Positions 34,740 through 43,645 of a DNA stretch of 64,000 nucleotides are shown piece after piece. The position numbers and the translations under genes are program-made. This stretch comes from Streptomyces sp. cf386 (lineage in GTDB: Bacteria; Actinomycetota; Actinomycetes; Streptomycetales; Streptomycetaceae), in NCBI RefSeq assembly GCF_900103585.1, contig NZ_FNHV01000002.1, positions 81,289 to 145,288 on the forward strand, written 5' to 3'. A model generated the notes under the pieces. It saw only the letters and a list, made by a program, of their open reading frames with translations. It searched no databases and had not been told where the DNA came from. The number at the start of each line of letters is the position of its first letter. Position 1 is the first letter of the stretch.

Positions 34740-35432
34740 ATGGCCATCGCCGACGACCTGCGTAAGACCCTCAGCGACCCGACCCCGCTCTACTTCGCCG
34801 CCGGCACCGCCGACCTGGCCCTCCAGCAGGCCAAGAAGGTGCCCGGCCTGGTGGAGCAGCTGCGCGCCGAGGCGCCGGCCCGGTTCGAGGCCGTTCGCAA
34901 CACCGACCCGAAGGCCGTCCAGGACAAGGCCACCGCCCGCGCCAAGGAGGCCGGTGCCAAGGCCAAGGAGGCGCAGGAGAGCTTCCAGACCAAGGTCAAC
35001 GAGCTCATCGGCAACCTGGACGCCGACTTCAAGAAGTTCGGCAGCAACCTGGACGCGGACTTCAAGAAGCTCGGCAGCAACCTCGACGCCGACCTGAAGA
35101 AGCTCGGCGAGACCGCCCAGGACCTCGCGCTGCGCGGTGTCGGCGTCGCCGCCGAGTACGCCGTGAAGGCCCGCGAGACCTACGAGAAGGTCGCCGAGCA
35201 CGGCGAGCAGGCCGTGAAGACCTGGCGTGGCGAGGCGGCCGAGGAGATCGAGGAGCTCGCCGTGGCCGTCGAGCCGAAGGCCGAGCCGGCCGCGGTCAAG
35301 GAGGAGAAGGCCGAGGCCAAGCCCGCCGAGGCCAAGCCGGCCGCCGAGGCCGCCCCGGCGAAGAAGACCACCGCCAAGAAGGCCCCGGCGCGCAAGACCA
35401 CCGCCAAGAAGACGACCCCGCCCGCCAAGTAA
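34740..35432 (+). CDS. HBHA-like coiled-coil protein with Lys/Ala-rich tail
   Basis: 230 residues resembling mycobacterial heparin-binding hemagglutinin: MAIADDLRKTLSDPTPLYFA, a long helix, and a C-terminal Lys/Ala/Pro tail (AKKTTAKKAPARKTTAKKTT). The helix contains three tandem 11-residue units (NLDADFKKFGS, NLDADFKKLGS, NLDADLKKLGE), the periodicity of amphipathic lipid-binding helices. No signal peptide. In mycobacteria such proteins bind sulfated glycans and lipid droplets; in Streptomyces the role is unclear. GGGAGG precedes the start. Confidence 0.85.
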   Translation: MAIADDLRKTLSDPTPLYFAAGTADLALQQAKKVPGLVEQLRAEAPARFEAVRNTDPKAVQDKATARAKEAGAKAKEAQESFQTKVNELIGNLDADFKKFGSNLDADFKKLGSNLDADLKKLGETAQDLALRGVGVAAEYAVKARETYEKVAEHGEQAVKTWRGEAAEEIEELAVAVEPKAEPAAVKEEKAEAKPAEAKPAAEAAPAKKTTAKKAPARKTTAKKTTPPAK

Positions 35433-35555
35433 CACGGACGGGTGAAGAGGGGCTGTTCGACACGGGCCGGGCACTTACCGAGTGCTCGGCCCGTTGTTCG
35501 GGTAGCGGTCCTGCGGTTGCGGGTACGGTGACCGCGTAGGTACGAGCCGATTCGG

Positions 35556-35906
35556 GTGGTGGACGTTGTGCTGATGCAGGGCTTCGCGGGGTTCATGTGG
35601 CTGCTGAGCGTGGCCCTGATCCTTTTCAGCGGCTTCGCGCTGATCGACGCGGCCACGCGCCGCGAGGACGCCTACCGCGCGGCCGACAAGCAGACCAAGC
35701 CGTTCTGGCTGATCATCCTCGGCCTCGCCTTCATCGTGAACCTGATCTTCAACATCCTGTCGTTCCTGCCGATCATCGGCCTCATCGCGACGATCGTGTA
35801 CATGGTCGACGTCCGCCCCGCGATCAAGGGCCTGCCGGGCGGCGGCCGCGCCAGAAAGGGCTCCAGCAGCGACGGCCCGTACGGGCCGTGGAACGGCGGC
35901 CGCTGA
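35556..35906 (+). CDS. DUF2516-type membrane protein
   Basis: 116 residues from GTG (an ATG at 35574 is an alternative start). Two to three transmembrane helices: FMWLLSVALILFSGFALIDA, FWLIILGLAFIVNLIFNIL and LPIIGLIATIVYMVDVRPAI. The polar tail is Gly/Arg rich (KGLPGGGRARKGSSSDGPYG). Fits the small actinobacterial DUF2516 family. Function unknown; its position after the HBHA-like gene is a common arrangement. Confidence 0.8.
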   Translation: MVDVVLMQGFAGFMWLLSVALILFSGFALIDAATRREDAYRAADKQTKPFWLIILGLAFIVNLIFNILSFLPIIGLIATIVYMVDVRPAIKGLPGGGRARKGSSSDGPYGPWNGGR

Positions 35907-35919
35907 TCAACGCGGCGAG

Positions 35920-36000
35920 GGGCAGCGCCCCGTAAGGGGCGCGGGGCTGTGTCGATATGCGGCTACCGCCGCGTGAGCGCGACCAGCCACAACGGACCGT
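35920..36000. repeat. dispersed Streptomyces intergenic repeat
   Basis: GGGGCAGCGCCCCGTAAGGGG, then GCGCGGGGCTGTGTCGATAT and GCGCGACCAGCCACAACGGA, is a frequent sequence between Streptomyces genes. The first part folds as a hairpin (GGGGC...GCCCC). It lies between two convergent genes and may serve as their terminator. Related to the element at 1494-1545. Confidence 0.6.
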
Positions 36001-36042
36001 TAGCCGGCATAGAACCGGAACCCACAACGGCGAGTCCCCGCT

Positions 36043-37341
36043 TCACGCCCCGCGGTCGAGCAACAGCACAGCCACGTCGTCCGCCAGCTCGCCCCCATTG
36101 AGGTCCCGAACCTCATTGACAGCGGCCCGCAACAACGCCTCCCCCTGCAGCCCCTCAGAGAGCTGCCGCCGCACCATCTCCACCATGCCGTCCTGGCCGA
36201 GCCGCTCCCGGCCCTCGCCGATGCGACCCTCGATCAAGCCGTCGGTGTAGAGCATCAGACTCCACTCCGCCCCCAGCTTCACCTCCATCCGCGGCCACCG
36301 TGCACCGGGCAGCAGGCCGAGAGCGGGCCCGTTGTTGTCGTACGGCAACAACTGCGCCGGCCGCCCGGGCCGGGCCAGCAGCGGCGACGGATGCCCCGCC
36401 AGGCACAGCCCCGCCCGACGGCCGTCCGGTGCGATATCCACCGTGCAGAGGGTCGCGAAGATCTCCTCGTCGGCCCGCTCATGCTCGAGCACCTGCTGGA
36501 GCGTCCCCAGCAGAGCGTCCCCGCACAGCCCGGCCAACGTCAGCGCCCGCCAGGCGATCCGCAGCTCCACACCGAGCGCGGCCTCGTCGGGCCCATGCCC
36601 GCAGACGTCGCCGATCATGGCGTGCACGGTGCCGTCGGCCGTGCGGACGACGTCGTAGAAGTCACCGCCCAGCAGGGCACGCGAACGCCCCGGACGGTAG
36701 CGCGCGGCGAACCGCAGCGACGACCCCTCCAGCAGCGGCGTCGGCAGCAGGCCGCGCTCCAGTCGACGGTTCTCCTGCGCCCGCATCCGGCCCTCGGCAA
36801 GCCGCCGCTCGGCCGTGTCGGAACGTTTCCTCTCCACCGCGTAGCGGATCGCGCGGCTCAGCAGCCGCCCGTCCAGTTCGTCCCGGAAGAGGTAGTCCTG
36901 GGCGCCCACCCGCACCGCCTCCGCGCCGCGCTCGGCGTCACCGGACGCGGTGAGCGCGAGGACGGCGTGCCGGGGCGCGAGCTCCAGGACGTGCTTGAGC
37001 ACGCCCAGCTCGTCGTCGGCGGCCCGGCCGGGGGCCGGGAGCGCGAGGTCCAGCAGGATGCAGTGGACGTCGTCGGTGAGCAGCCGCTCGGCCTCGGTGA
37101 GGTTGCGGGCGGTGCGCACGCGGATCGGCTTGCCGGCCGAGTCGAGTATTTCGGGCACGACCGTGGAGCCGCCGGGATCGTCCTCGATCAGCAGCAGCGT
37201 CAGGTTGGTGTGGGTGGTGTTCTCGACCGTCTCTTCCTTACGCGGGGCCTCTTCCGTGGAGGTGCCGCCTGGGGGCGCGGCCGGTGCCTGACCACTCTCC
37301 ACGGCCGGGATCGCTCTCTGCCGCGGTATGGGTAGGGGCAT
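36043..37341 (-). CDS. response-regulator/PP2C (RsbU-type) serine phosphatase
   Basis: 432 residues. A receiver domain at about 50-170 (LTLLLIEDD, phosphoacceptor in CILLDLALP, ALTASG) is followed by a coiled linker and a PP2C/SpoIIE phosphatase domain (GGDFYDVV, MIGDVCGHGPDE, MLYTDGLIEG, ELADDVAVL) with all metal-binding Asp residues. The receiver has Arg (YLFRDEL) where Lys is usual, so its signalling may be atypical. RsbU-type enzymes dephosphorylate anti-anti-sigma factors. Start ATG nine nt after AAGGAAC; a longer upstream frame is discounted. Confidence 0.88.
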   Translation of the reverse strand: MPLPIPRQRAIPAVESGQAPAAPPGGTSTEEAPRKEETVENTTHTNLTLLLIEDDPGGSTVVPEILDSAGKPIRVRTARNLTEAERLLTDDVHCILLDLALPAPGRAADDELGVLKHVLELAPRHAVLALTASGDAERGAEAVRVGAQDYLFRDELDGRLLSRAIRYAVERKRSDTAERRLAEGRMRAQENRRLERGLLPTPLLEGSSLRFAARYRPGRSRALLGGDFYDVVRTADGTVHAMIGDVCGHGPDEAALGVELRIAWRALTLAGLCGDALLGTLQQVLEHERADEEIFATLCTVDIAPDGRRAGLCLAGHPSPLLARPGRPAQLLPYDNNGPALGLLPGARWPRMEVKLGAEWSLMLYTDGLIEGRIGEGRERLGQDGMVEMVRRQLSEGLQGEALLRAAVNEVRDLNGGELADDVAVLLLDRGA

Positions 37342-37621
37342 CGTCTTGGGTTCCTTCCCTCCCCCCGAGGGCTGGCGGAAACGAGGGACCTCGATCCACC
37401 GACGGGGACCATAGCGGTAGTCGGCGCCGCAACGGAATGGTGTGAGGCACCCCGCCTGGACACCGGCCACTGTCATATGCCGCGTTCCCTACCGCAGTTG
37501 GACACGTCGGGAAGGGGGTGGGGATGACGAACGTCACGTCCACCCGGGGTTTGGTGGCTGTGTGACGTGGGGTGGGTCACGTGGTACGGGTCACGACCCA
37601 CTCATCACAAGACGCCCCGAA

Positions 37622-38710
37622 TCAACTCGCATCGGGCCGAACCACCCCGAGGATCGGCATCGAGCCCGCCCCTGCGACGGTCACCGTGCGCCCGGGACGC
37701 GGGGCGTGGATGATGGCGCCGTCGCCGATGTACAGCGCGACATGGCTGGCGTCGTCGTTGTAGATGATGAGATCGCCGGGGCGCATGTCCTCGACGTCGA
37801 TGCGCTCGAGCTGCTTCCACTGCTCCTGCGAGGTCCGCGGAATGCCGCTCCCGGCGCTCGCCCACGCCTGTGACGTCAGGCCGGAACAGTCGTACGTCTT
37901 CGGCCCCTCGGCGCCCCATTCATACGGTTTGCCCAGCTGGGCCGAGGCATACTCGACGGCCTTGCGACCTTGTGCCGAGGCCTTGGTGTCGAGGTCCTTC
38001 AGAACGCCGGAGTCCAGCCAGGCGGTCTGCGCCTTGTAGGCGGCCTCCTCCTCCAGCTTGGCGAGGCGCTCCAGCTCCTCCTTCTCCAGCTGGGATTCGA
38101 GCTGTTCGGCCGCCTTGATCTGCTTCTCGATCTTCTTCTGGGCGGCCGCCTTGGCCTTGCGGCCCGCCTCCAGCTTGTGCCACTGCGCGGAGGCGTCCTT
38201 GGCGTACAGCTCCAAGTCCTGCTGGGTACGGGTCATTTCGGCGAGCAGCCCCTTGGCGGCCCGCCCGCCCTGCAACACCCGGCCCGCGCCGTCGAGGAAT
38301 TCCTGCGGGTCGTCGCTGAGCATCAGCTTCGCCTCGTCGGGCAGTCCGCCGGAGCGGTACTGGGCGGCAGCCGCGGCGCCCGCGCGCTTCTTCAACTCGG
38401 CGAGCTTCTCCTGGCCTTTGACGATCCTCTTCGCCAGCGCGACGATCTCGGCGGACTGCTTCTCGGTCGCTTCCTCGGCGGCGTTGTACTCGTCGGTGGC
38501 GACGGCCGCGGCGTGGTAGAGCGTTTCGAGCTTCTGGCGGACCTCCTCAAGGTCCTTGTTCGACACGGTGGTCGGGGACGAGGAGGGGGACGTGCTCGGT
38601 GACGGGGTGGGGGTGGGTGCCGCGAAAGCCGTGCCTGGTGCCGCCAGTACGGTGACCGCGCAGACGACGATCACGGCCGATGCGATCAGGCCGCGCTTGC
38701 CCGAGCCCAT
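37622..38710 (-). CDS. secreted NlpC/P60 peptidoglycan endopeptidase
   Basis: 362 residues. Signal peptide (SGKRGLIASAVIVVCAVTVL, cleavage near AFAAPTP), a Pro/Ser/Thr-rich linker, a long coiled coil (about 50-240, rich in Glu/Ala/Lys) and a C-terminal NlpC/P60 domain. Catalytic Cys in YDCSGLTSQAW, His in ASHVALYIGDG, polar third residue in IIHAPRPG. It cuts cell-wall peptides during growth or division; the coiled coil resembles that of RipA-type hydrolases and may control activity. Start ATG after GGGGGCAACAGG; no c-di-AMP riboswitch is seen upstream. Confidence 0.9.
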   Translation of the reverse strand: MGSGKRGLIASAVIVVCAVTVLAAPGTAFAAPTPTPSPSTSPSSSPTTVSNKDLEEVRQKLETLYHAAAVATDEYNAAEEATEKQSAEIVALAKRIVKGQEKLAELKKRAGAAAAAQYRSGGLPDEAKLMLSDDPQEFLDGAGRVLQGGRAAKGLLAEMTRTQQDLELYAKDASAQWHKLEAGRKAKAAAQKKIEKQIKAAEQLESQLEKEELERLAKLEEEAAYKAQTAWLDSGVLKDLDTKASAQGRKAVEYASAQLGKPYEWGAEGPKTYDCSGLTSQAWASAGSGIPRTSQEQWKQLERIDVEDMRPGDLIIYNDDASHVALYIGDGAIIHAPRPGRTVTVAGAGSMPILGVVRPDAS

Positions 38711-38928
38711 ACCTGTTGCCCCCAAACTGATGTCTCGTCAGTAACTTACGAGCGTCCGGGGGATCGTGCCACGACGGCGCGCAAAGTGACAGAGGTCTGC
38801 TTCCCCCCGTTCCCTCCCCGTCATGACGTTCTCCCCGCCTTTGTGACGAACGACTCGCGGAGATCGTTCCCCGCAGATCACGGATCAGGCCAGGGGCCAG
38901 GCCACGGGGTCAGGTCACAGACTCGGAG

Positions 38929-39747
38929 TCAGCCCCGCGGCGCCAACGCCTCCCACCGCAGCGTCACTTCCCCCTGCCGCCACCGCACCGGCCCGTCCGT
39001 CACCGGCCAGTCGACGGCGAGGTCCCGCACCGCCCGGATCCAGCGCTGACGTGCGCCGTACGACGCGTAGGGCGCGGCAGCGGCCCAGGCGCGATCGAAG
39101 TCACGCAGGAATCGGTGCACGGGCTCGCCGGGAACATTGCGGTGGATGAGCGCCTTCGGCAGTCGCTCGGCGAGGTCCGACGGCCGCTCCAGCGAGCCCA
39201 GCCGCGTCGCGAAGGTCACCGTACGCGGCCCCTCCGGCCCGAGCGCGACCCACACATGCCGGCGCCCGATCTCGTCGCAGGTCCCCTCCACGAGGAGCCC
39301 GCCGAGCGCCCCCGACACCGGATCGGCCGGCGCGAGCCGCGCACACAGCCGCTCCCAGACCCCGGCGACCTCCCCCTCCTCGTACTGCCGCAGCACATTC
39401 GCGGCCCGCACGAGCAGGGGCCGCTGCGGGACGGGAATCTCGAACCCGCCGTGCCGAAAGACGAGCCCCTCCCGCTCATACGGCTTGGCTGCGGCAACCC
39501 GGGCCGGCTCGATCTCCACACCGACCACGCGCACGCGTGGCGCGACGGTACGCAGCCGACCGAGCAACTCCACGGCCGTCCATGGAGCGGCGCCGTACCC
39601 CAGGTCGACCGCGACCGGATCCGCGGCCCGACGGAGCTCGGCCCCGTGTGCGTAGGCGATCCAGCGGTCCATACGGCGAAGCCGGTTGGGGTTGGTCGTC
39701 CCGCGAGTCACCGTTCCCACGGGGCGGGCGGCTGCGCGGGGTGTCAT
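38929..39747 (-). CDS. class I SAM-dependent methyltransferase-like protein
   Basis: 272 residues. The SAM-binding region is modified: AVDLGYGAAPWTAVELLGRL (motif I D-L-G-Y-G) then VRVVGVEIEPARVAAA. Later parts (VRAANVLRQYEEGEVAGVWE; LVEGTCDEIGRRHVW) match a Streptomyces family found next to mshA. Substrate unknown. Start at MTPRAAAR; the longer frame upstream is unlikely. Divergent from mshA with a 208-bp gap. Confidence 0.85.
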   Translation of the reverse strand: MTPRAAARPVGTVTRGTTNPNRLRRMDRWIAYAHGAELRRAADPVAVDLGYGAAPWTAVELLGRLRTVAPRVRVVGVEIEPARVAAAKPYEREGLVFRHGGFEIPVPQRPLLVRAANVLRQYEEGEVAGVWERLCARLAPADPVSGALGGLLVEGTCDEIGRRHVWVALGPEGPRTVTFATRLGSLERPSDLAERLPKALIHRNVPGEPVHRFLRDFDRAWAAAAPYASYGARQRWIRAVRDLAVDWPVTDGPVRWRQGEVTLRWEALAPRG

Positions 39748-39955
39748 GGATACGAGGGTAGGTGGCAGCACTTCCAGGCCACCCTCGACAGGTGCCCCCA
39801 ACGCACCCAAGCCCCGAACAGTTGAGCGACCTTCGGTAATGCCTCGGCAAAAACCACCCCACCCGGAATGGGAACCCCTCCCTCCGCTGTTGCACCCCCT
39901 TGGAGGGCCCGCGCACCCTCCACCCGGCATGCCCGCAGCCAAGGAGGAACGCCAC

Positions 39956-41296
39956 GTGAGCCACTACGTCAGCAGGCTCGGGCGTCGCTCCCCGGCGGCC
40001 CACCCGCGGCTCCGTCTGCCGCACCGCCGCCCCCGCCGCGTGGCCATGCTCTCCGTGCACACCTCCCCGCTCCACCAGCCGGGCACCGGCGACGCCGGCG
40101 GCATGAACGTCTATATCGTGGAGCTCGCGCAGCGCCTCGCCGCGATCAACATCGAGGTCGAGATCTTCACGCGCACGACGGCCACGGACCTCCCGCCCAC
40201 CGTCGAGCTCGCCCCCGGCGTCCTGGTCCGGCACATCGACGCGGGCCCCTACGAGGGCCTCAACAAGGAGGACCTCCCCGCCCAGCTCTGCGCCTTCACC
40301 CACGGCGTGATGCAGGCCTGGGCCGGCCACCGCCCCGGCTACTACGACCTGGTCCACTCCCACTACTGGCTCTCCGGCCACGTCGGCTGGCTGGCGGCCC
40401 AGCGCTGGGGCGCCCCCCTGGTGCACGCCATGCACACCATGGCCAAGGTCAAGAACGCCAACCTCGCCGACGGCGACACCCCCGAGCCCGCCGCCCGCGT
40501 CATCGGCGAGACCCAGATCGTCACGGCCGCCGACCGCCTCATCGCGAACACGGCCGAGGAGTCCGAAGAACTCGTACGGCACTACGCCGCCGACCCCGAC
40601 AAGGTCGCCGTGGTGCACCCCGGAGTGAACCTCACCCGCTTCTCGCCCGCCGACGGCCGAGCCGCGGCCCGCGCCCGCCTCGACCTCCCCCAGGACGCCC
40701 TGATCCCCCTCTTCGCGGGCCGCATCCAGCCCCTGAAGGCCCCCGACGTCCTCCTGCGCGCGGTGGCCGTCCTCCTCGACGAACACCCCGAGCTTCGCTC
40801 CCGCATCCTCGTCCCGATCGTGGGCGGCCCCAGCGGCAGCGGCCTCGCCAAGCCCGAGGGCCTGCAGAAGCTGGCCGCCCGCCTGGGCATCGCGGATGTC
40901 GTACGGTTCCGCCCGCCCGTCGGCCAGGAGCAGCTCGCGGACTGGTTCCGGGCGGCGTCGCTGCTGGTCATGCCGTCGTACAGCGAGTCGTTCGGGCTGG
41001 TGGCCATCGAGGCGCAGGCGGCGGGCACGCCGGTGCTGGCGGCGTCGGTGGGCGGCCTCCCGGTGGCCGTACGGGACGGCCGTACCGGATTCCTGGTCCA
41101 GGGCCACAATCCGGCCGACTACGCGCGCGTGCTCCGCGCCTTCGCCGACGACCCGCACCTGTCCCCACGGATGGGCGAGGCCGCGGCCCGGCACGCCCAG
41201 TCCTTCGGCTGGGACGCGGCAGCCGCGGCCACGGCGGACGTCTACGTCGCCGCGAGCCACGCCCACCGGCGTCGCGTACGCTCCCACCATGGCTGA
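39956..41296 (+). CDS. mshA: MshA, D-inositol-3-phosphate glycosyltransferase
   Basis: 446-residue GT4-family enzyme that joins GlcNAc from UDP-GlcNAc to inositol 3-phosphate, the first step of mycothiol synthesis. Features: MLSVHTSPLHQPGTGDAGG then MNVYIVELAQRLA (acceptor side), HSHYWLSGHVG, NTAEESEELV, and the C-terminal donor site (AGRIQPLKAPDVLLRA; MPSYSESFGLVAIEAQAAGT). The start is the GTG preceded by AAGGAGG. The N-terminus (first 30 residues) is basic and variable. Overlaps the next gene by 8 bp. Confidence 0.93.
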   Translation: MSHYVSRLGRRSPAAHPRLRLPHRRPRRVAMLSVHTSPLHQPGTGDAGGMNVYIVELAQRLAAINIEVEIFTRTTATDLPPTVELAPGVLVRHIDAGPYEGLNKEDLPAQLCAFTHGVMQAWAGHRPGYYDLVHSHYWLSGHVGWLAAQRWGAPLVHAMHTMAKVKNANLADGDTPEPAARVIGETQIVTAADRLIANTAEESEELVRHYAADPDKVAVVHPGVNLTRFSPADGRAAARARLDLPQDALIPLFAGRIQPLKAPDVLLRAVAVLLDEHPELRSRILVPIVGGPSGSGLAKPEGLQKLAARLGIADVVRFRPPVGQEQLADWFRAASLLVMPSYSESFGLVAIEAQAAGTPVLAASVGGLPVAVRDGRTGFLVQGHNPADYARVLRAFADDPHLSPRMGEAAARHAQSFGWDAAAAATADVYVAASHAHRRRVRSHHG

Positions 41297-41804
41297 CGCA
41301 CGCATGGCTGCCGCACAGAAGGCGGCGCAGGTCGTCGAGGGAGCCCTCAAGGACGCCGAGCTGGAGTGGGAGAGCCCGGACCCCGGCAACTACGTCGTCA
41401 AGCTCCCCGGCACCCGCAAGCTGTCGACGACGGTCTCCCTCCTCCTCGGCCGCCACTCCCTGTCGCTGAACGCCTTCGTCATCCGCCACCCCGACGAGAA
41501 CGAACCCGGCGTCCACCGCTGGCTCCTGGAGCGCAACCTCAAGCTGTACGGCGTGAGTTACGCCGTCGACCAGCTGGGCGACGTCTACGTCACCGCCAAG
41601 CTCCCGCTCGCCGCCGTCACCGCCGACGAGATCGACCGCCTCCTCGGCCAGGTCCTGGAGGCGGCGGACGGCGCCTTCAACACCCTCCTGGAGCTGGGCT
41701 TCGCGTCCGCGATCCGCAAGGAGTACGAGTGGCGCGTCGCGCGCGGCGAGTCGACGCGGAATCTGGATGCGTTCAGTCATCTGACCCAGCGGCCCGCTCG
41801 CTGA
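41289..41804 (+). CDS. YbjN-domain protein
   Basis: 171 residues of the YbjN fold (also called type III secretion chaperone-like). ALKDAELEWESPDPGNYVV and KLPGTRKLSTTVSLLLG form the first strands; LNAFVIRHPDENEPGVHRWL and LERNLKLYGVSYAVD follow. It overlaps mshA by 8 bp, so translation is coupled. In actinobacteria it stays next to mshA. Function unknown. Confidence 0.87.
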   Translation: MADARMAAAQKAAQVVEGALKDAELEWESPDPGNYVVKLPGTRKLSTTVSLLLGRHSLSLNAFVIRHPDENEPGVHRWLLERNLKLYGVSYAVDQLGDVYVTAKLPLAAVTADEIDRLLGQVLEAADGAFNTLLELGFASAIRKEYEWRVARGESTRNLDAFSHLTQRPAR

Positions 41805-41959
41805 ATTCAAGTCCCGCACAGAGGGCCGTACCCGGTCTGTACTAAGTAACCCTTGCGCACCCTCTTCACGGCGCAGGGGTCCCGTGGCATGCTCACCGGC
41901 CAACGCAATTCTGAACGTCGTTCACATCCATGAAGAGCCGCATGGAAGGAAGTACGGAC

Positions 41960-43645
41960 ATGGGCCATGCGCATCCCACCGGATCGCCTCTCACCAGACG
42001 GACCATGCTCGGCGGGGCCACGGCCGTGGCGCTGGCCGCGGCGACCGGCACGACGGCAGGCGCCGCACAGGCGGCGTCCGCCACTGAAGTCCCGTCCCTC
42101 TGGCGCGAGTTCACCCGCGCCCCCTTCACCCACCCCCAGATCCCCTACATAGGCCGAGCCGGCCACCGCGCCGGAGCGCCCCGCTTCCTCCGCCGCCCCG
42201 TCGTAGCCGACATCCGCGACTTCGGTGCCACGCCCGACGGCACGACCGACTCCGCCCCCGCGATCAACCGTGCCATCGCCGCCGCCGGAAGGGCCGGCGG
42301 TGGCACGGTCACCATCCCGCCCGGCACGTTCCGCATCGACGACGTGATCCGCGTCGGCCACTCGAACGTGGTCCTCCGCGGCGCGGGAAGCTCCCGTACG
42401 AAGCTCCACGCGACGAAGAACCTCACCGAACTGATCGGCGCCTACGGTTCCCGCTACGGCGGCGACAAGTCGTCCTGGTCCTGGGCGGGCGGCCTGATCT
42501 GGCTGGCTCCCGAGGGCCGCTGGAACTCCCTCGTAGCCGCGATCAGGGCGAAGAACTGGCCGTTCGAGGGCTGGACGGGCAACCGCCGCGACGAATGGCG
42601 CCCGCTCACCGGCGTCGCTCCGGCCCGCCGAGGCTCCTGGACGGTGACCGTCACGGACCCGTCGTCGCTGCGCCCCGGCGCCCTGGTCCTCCTCCGCCTC
42701 GCCGACGACGCCGAGCACACCCTCCTGGAGCACATGTGCGGCGGCGGCCCGGGCCCCGAGGCCTACACCTGGGACGACAAGACGAAGCTGACGTCGTACG
42801 TCCCCTACGAGTGGCCGGTCCGCATCACCCGCGTCCACGGCCGCAAGGTCACCCTCGAACGCCCGCTCCCGCTCGACGTACGCCCGGAGTGGAACCCACA
42901 ACTGACCACCCACATCCCGGAGTTGTCGGGATCAGGCGTCGAGGGCCTCACCCTGGAGGCGACGGAGACCCCCCAACAACCCCACCTCCTCGACAAGGGC
43001 CACAACGGCGTCGTCCTCCAATGCGCCTACGACTGCTGGGTGGACGACGTGACGGTCCGCCACGTCGACAACGGCTTCGGCCTGGTCGCGGCCTCCGCCT
43101 GTACGCTCCGGCACACGCGCGTGGCGGGCCGCGGCAGCCACCACCCCTACTTCTGCCGCGAGGGCTCGCACGACAACCTGATCGAGGACTTCACGATCGA
43201 GGCCCGTACCACCCCGGCCCCCGCCGGCACCCAGCTGCACGGCATCAACGTCGAGGGCCTGTCCTCCCACAACGTCTGGTCACGCGGCGACATGCGGATG
43301 GGCACCTTCGACAGCCACCGCGGCCTGCCCTTCGCCAACGTCCGCACCGATATCACCGTGGACAACAACGGCCGCCACGGCGGCGACGCGAGCGCGGGCC
43401 CGCTGTTCGGAGCGCGCTTCACCCACTGGAACGTCCGGGTGACCAACGCCCGCGCGGGCATGATCCGCCTCGACGGCCTGGCGCCGTACTCCGCCACCGT
43501 CGGCATCAACGAGGTCAGGGAGTTCGACCAGATCGACGTACCCGACTTCGCCGGTGACCTCCACTCCCGCCTGGAGCTGTACGGCACCACGGACGTCGTA
43601 CGCCCGCGCAATCTGTACGACGCTCAGCGCGCGCTGTTCCGGTAG
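41960..43645 (+). CDS. Tat-exported right-handed beta-helix (pectate lyase superfamily) protein
   Basis: 561 residues. Twin-arginine signal: LTRRTMLGGATAVALAAATG with cleavage near AAQAASA. The mature part opens with VADIRDFGATPDGTTDSAPA, the classic start of pectate_lyase_3 domains, followed by GGGTVTIPPGTFRID and many beta-helix turns (GHSNVVLRGAGSS; DDVTVRHVDNGFG). Probably a secreted polysaccharide lyase or hydrolase; catalytic residues are not identified. AAGGAAG precedes the start. Its 3' end overlaps the convergent araC-like gene by 22 bp. Confidence 0.85.
   Translation: MGHAHPTGSPLTRRTMLGGATAVALAAATGTTAGAAQAASATEVPSLWREFTRAPFTHPQIPYIGRAGHRAGAPRFLRRPVVADIRDFGATPDGTTDSAPAINRAIAAAGRAGGGTVTIPPGTFRIDDVIRVGHSNVVLRGAGSSRTKLHATKNLTELIGAYGSRYGGDKSSWSWAGGLIWLAPEGRWNSLVAAIRAKNWPFEGWTGNRRDEWRPLTGVAPARRGSWTVTVTDPSSLRPGALVLLRLADDAEHTLLEHMCGGGPGPEAYTWDDKTKLTSYVPYEWPVRITRVHGRKVTLERPLPLDVRPEWNPQLTTHIPELSGSGVEGLTLEATETPQQPHLLDKGHNGVVLQCAYDCWVDDVTVRHVDNGFGLVAASACTLRHTRVAGRGSHHPYFCREGSHDNLIEDFTIEARTTPAPAGTQLHGINVEGLSSHNVWSRGDMRMGTFDSHRGLPFANVRTDITVDNNGRHGGDASAGPLFGARFTHWNVRVTNARAGMIRLDGLAPYSATVGINEVREFDQIDVPDFAGDLHSRLELYGTTDVVRPRNLYDAQRALFR

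Noticed and set aside
37500..38930. Possible c-di-AMP (ydaO-type) riboswitch before the NlpC/P60 gene
   Set aside because: Such switches precede many Streptomyces cell-wall hydrolases, but I see none of the conserved riboswitch core sequences in the 200 bp upstream.
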